From positions 1-7,421 of the forward strand of contig CAMPJI010000103.1 in assembly GCA_946886865.1 (NCBI GenBank): a DNA stretch of 7,421 nucleotides, in the 5' to 3' direction. Numbering within the stretch: the first letter of the stretch is position 1; every line of letters begins with the position of its first letter. This document shows, one piece after another, positions 5,787 to 7,421 of the stretch. Made by a program: the position numbers and the translations under genes. The stretch is from an uncultured Lysobacterales bacterium. GTDB lineage: Bacteria; Pseudomonadota; Gammaproteobacteria; Xanthomonadales; Xanthomonadaceae. The notes beneath the pieces are model-generated. The model was not told where the DNA came from and ran no database searches. It saw nothing but the letters and a program-made list of their open reading frames with translations.

Positions 5787-6567
5787 GGACGCCGGCGTGC
5801 GCACGGGCTGGTTGGCCGCGGTGGCCGGCTGGGCCCTCATTGGCTGGGTGCTGGCGGTGGCGGGCATGGGCAGCCGCGTCGACACGCTGCCCGACGACCC
5901 GACGTTGCTCAAACCGCTGCCGCCGTTGCCGCCCGAGCGCGCCGACCGGCTCGGCCCGCTCAACCAGTACGACACGTTCGTCGACCGCCCGCTGTTCAGC
6001 GCCGACCGCCGGCCGCACCCGTTCTATCTGCAGGGCGAGGGCGAGGCGGACGGCGATACCCCGTTCGATTTCGTCCTGACCAGCGTGCTGATCACCCCGT
6101 CCGTCAAGCTGGCGATCCTGCAGCCGGCCGACGGCAGCGCACCGGTGCGCGTGCGCGTCGAGGAAGCGCCGGAGTCGCACCCGGCCTGGCAGCTGGTCGC
6201 GCTGGGCGCGCGCAGCGCGGTGTTCGAAGGCCCCGAAGGCCGCCGCGAACTGGCGTTGCGGGTGTTCGACGGCGTCGGTGGCGAGCCGCCGACACAGGTC
6301 TCGGCGCCGGACGCTCCGGGGGCGGCACCCGGCCGGCCCCGACCCGCGCCCCCGGTCGCACCGCCGCCGTCCGACGTGGCCCGCCCGCCGCCGGCGCGCC
6401 CCGCGTCGCAGGCGATGGACGATGCCGCCGAGCCGCCCGCCGGCGACGCCGCCGCCCCGATGACCGACCAGGCGCAGATGGATGCGATCCGAGAGCGCAT
6501 CCAGGCGCGCCGCGAACAGTTGCGCCGGCAGAACGCCAACCCGCCGCCGCCCCAGCCCGTAGAGTGA
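5776..6567 (+). CDS. gspN: Xanthomonas-type GspN (XpsN-like), GspC-like inner-membrane coupling protein
   Basis: XpsN of Xanthomonas is a bitopic inner-membrane protein reported to associate with XpsL/XpsM and with the secretin XpsD; it is not related to the classical PulN/OutN family. The 263-residue product here has one membrane helix (about 11-30, GWLAAVAGWALIGWVLAVAG) and a proline-rich periplasmic linker containing LLKPLPPLPPE (44-54). RPLFSADRRP (71-80) leads into a small beta domain (about 96-163, FDFVLTSVLITPSVKLAIL, then SAVFEGPEGRRELALRVF) that resembles the homology region of GspC. A long Pro/Ala-rich stretch follows (about 171-229), then a charged C-terminal helix (about 230-253, MDAIRERIQARREQLRRQ). 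The GTG start overlaps gspM by 11 bases with GGAGG six bases ahead. With no gspC in the window, I infer it fills the GspC role of joining platform and secretin. Length and position match XpsN closely. Confidence 0.88.
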   Translation: MRIEDAGVRTGWLAAVAGWALIGWVLAVAGMGSRVDTLPDDPTLLKPLPPLPPERADRLGPLNQYDTFVDRPLFSADRRPHPFYLQGEGEADGDTPFDFVLTSVLITPSVKLAILQPADGSAPVRVRVEEAPESHPAWQLVALGARSAVFEGPEGRRELALRVFDGVGGEPPTQVSAPDAPGAAPGRPRPAPPVAPPPSDVARPPPARPASQAMDDAAEPPAGDAAAPMTDQAQMDAIRERIQARREQLRRQNANPPPPQPVE

Positions 6568-6571
6568 TGCG

Positions 6572-7421
6572 ATGAGTCCACTGCCCCCGCCGCGCGCACG
6601 CGCCAATTCCGCTTCCGCCCACCCGACCTGTGGCGCGCCGTCGCCGGTCGCCCGGGCGGCCCAGCGCAGCGTGCTGGCGGTGACGGTCGCCGCGATGCTC
6701 GCCTCCTGCGCCAGCGTGCCGGTGCCCGATGTCCGCCGGGACGGCGACCCGGCGGCGATGCGCCGCGCCCAGGCCGGCACGGCCGCCACGGGCGTGGACG
6801 GCGTCGATGTCGAGGCCATGGCGCCCGACGACGTCGGCCCCCGCCCGCAGATCCGCCGCGGCACCGGGCAGGTGATCAACCGCAGCGCCGCCGGCGCCGC
6901 CGCGCCTGACCTGGGCGGCACCTCGGGCGCGGCCACGTTCAACTTCGAGGGCGAGTCGCTGCACGCCGTGGTCAAGGCCATTCTCGGCGACATGCTGGGC
7001 CAGAACTACGTCATCGCACCGGGCGTGCAGGGCACCGTGACGCTGGCCACGCCCAAGCCGGTCAGCCCGGCCAGCGCGATGAACCTGCTGGAGATGGTGC
7101 TGGGCTGGAACAACGCGAGCATGGTCTACAGCGGCGGGCGCTACAACATCGTTCCGGCCGACCAGGCGGTGGCCGGCAACGTCGCCCCGCGCACCGGCCC
7201 GGCGTCGACCGCGCGCGGTTTCGAGTCGCGCGTGGTGCCGCTGCGCTACATCTCCGCCGAGGAAATGAAGAAGGTGCTGGAGCCGTATGCGCGGCCCAAT
7301 GCCATCGTCGGCGTCGACAACGCGCGCAACGTGATCAGCATCGCCGGCACCCGCGCGGAGCTGGAAAACTACCTGCGCACCATCGAGATCTTCGACGTCG
7401 ACTGGCTCAGCGGCATGTCGG
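6572..7421 (+). CDS. gspD: Type II secretion outer-membrane secretin GspD, 3'-truncated by the window edge
   Basis: GspD forms the multimeric outer-membrane channel of the T2SS. The frame runs open from ATG 6572 to the window end, showing 283 residues of a protein usually 650-770 long, so the secretin barrel lies outside. ATG 6572 is the first start after an in-frame TAG at 6560; the gap to gspN is four bases. Residues 1-32 are an unusually long Pro/Arg/Ser-rich start, followed by a hydrophobic core and lipobox SVLAVTVAAMLASC (33-46), predicting cleavage and lipidation at Cys46. Ala at +2 fits outer-membrane sorting. After a low-complexity linker (47-120) comes the N0 domain (about 121-196: FNFEGESLHAVVKAILGDML, then MNLLEMVLGWNNASMVYSGG). 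The N1 secretin repeat follows (from about 218: ESRVVPLRYISAEEMKKVLE, then NAIVGVDNARNVISIAGTRA). Xanthomonas XpsD is, as I recall, also a lipoprotein. PilQ and other secretins are excluded by context. Confidence 0.95.
   Translation, partial: MSPLPPPRARANSASAHPTCGAPSPVARAAQRSVLAVTVAAMLASCASVPVPDVRRDGDPAAMRRAQAGTAATGVDGVDVEAMAPDDVGPRPQIRRGTGQVINRSAAGAAAPDLGGTSGAATFNFEGESLHAVVKAILGDMLGQNYVIAPGVQGTVTLATPKPVSPASAMNLLEMVLGWNNASMVYSGGRYNIVPADQAVAGNVAPRTGPASTARGFESRVVPLRYISAEEMKKVLEPYARPNAIVGVDNARNVISIAGTRAELENYLRTIEIFDVDWLSGMS

Noticed and set aside
5653..6993. 446-codon open frame on the minus strand across gspM, gspN and gspD
   Set aside because: Shadow of GC-rich codon use in three sense genes; composition is Arg/Ala-rich and no domain or start signal is apparent.
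1..7421. Type IV pilus operon rather than T2SS
   Set aside because: Five pseudopilins G-K in order, the GspG calcium-loop motif, GspK insert, GspL/M and a GspD with N0 directly downstream fit only a T2SS; PilB/C/D or PilM-Q order is not seen.

Overview
The window is a single, densely packed plus-strand operon encoding most of a type II secretion system (T2SS, general secretion pathway) of the Xanthomonas Xps type. The order is gspF(partial)-G-H-I-J-K-L-M-N-D(partial). High GC (about 70% by eye), the F-G-H-I-J-K-L-M-N-D order with the secretin last, an unusual GspN, and a secretin with its own lipoprotein signal together point to the Xanthomonadaceae (Xanthomonas, Lysobacter, Luteimonas or Stenotrophomonas relatives). 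I cannot fix the genus from sequence alone.

Layout. Positions 1-910 hold the C-terminal three quarters of the inner-membrane platform protein GspF. A 124-base gap follows, the only real intergenic space in the window. From 1035 to 3986 come the five pseudopilins: major GspG, then minor GspH, GspI, GspJ and GspK. All five have a short leader ending in Gly before a hydrophobic helix; four carry Glu at mature position +5, and GspK lacks it as its family normally does. From 3983 to 6567 come the assembly-platform proteins GspL and GspM and the Xanthomonas-type GspN, each with one transmembrane helix and a periplasmic domain. From 6572 to the end is the N-terminal part of the outer-membrane secretin GspD: lipoprotein signal, N0 domain and start of N1.

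How the parts work together. In known T2SSs the cytoplasmic ATPase GspE (expected just upstream, outside the window) docks on GspL and GspF and drives addition of GspG to a periplasmic pseudopilus tipped by GspH/I/J/K. This pushes folded exoproteins through the GspD channel. GspN appears to take the inner-to-outer-membrane coupling role usually held by GspC; no gspC is present here. The prepilin peptidase that would process the five leaders is not in the window.

Translation looks tightly coupled from gspH to gspD: stop/start overlaps of 1, 4, 11 or 20 bases, or a 4-base gap. Several starts are therefore further downstream than the longest open frame suggests (gspJ, gspK, gspL). No tRNA, rRNA, mobile element, CRISPR array or convincing terminator was seen. 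This is a known type of system. The points worth a second look are lineage-specific features: the self-lipidated secretin, the GspC-like GspN, the PilN-containing GspL, a cysteine pair in GspM, and possible internal expression signals.
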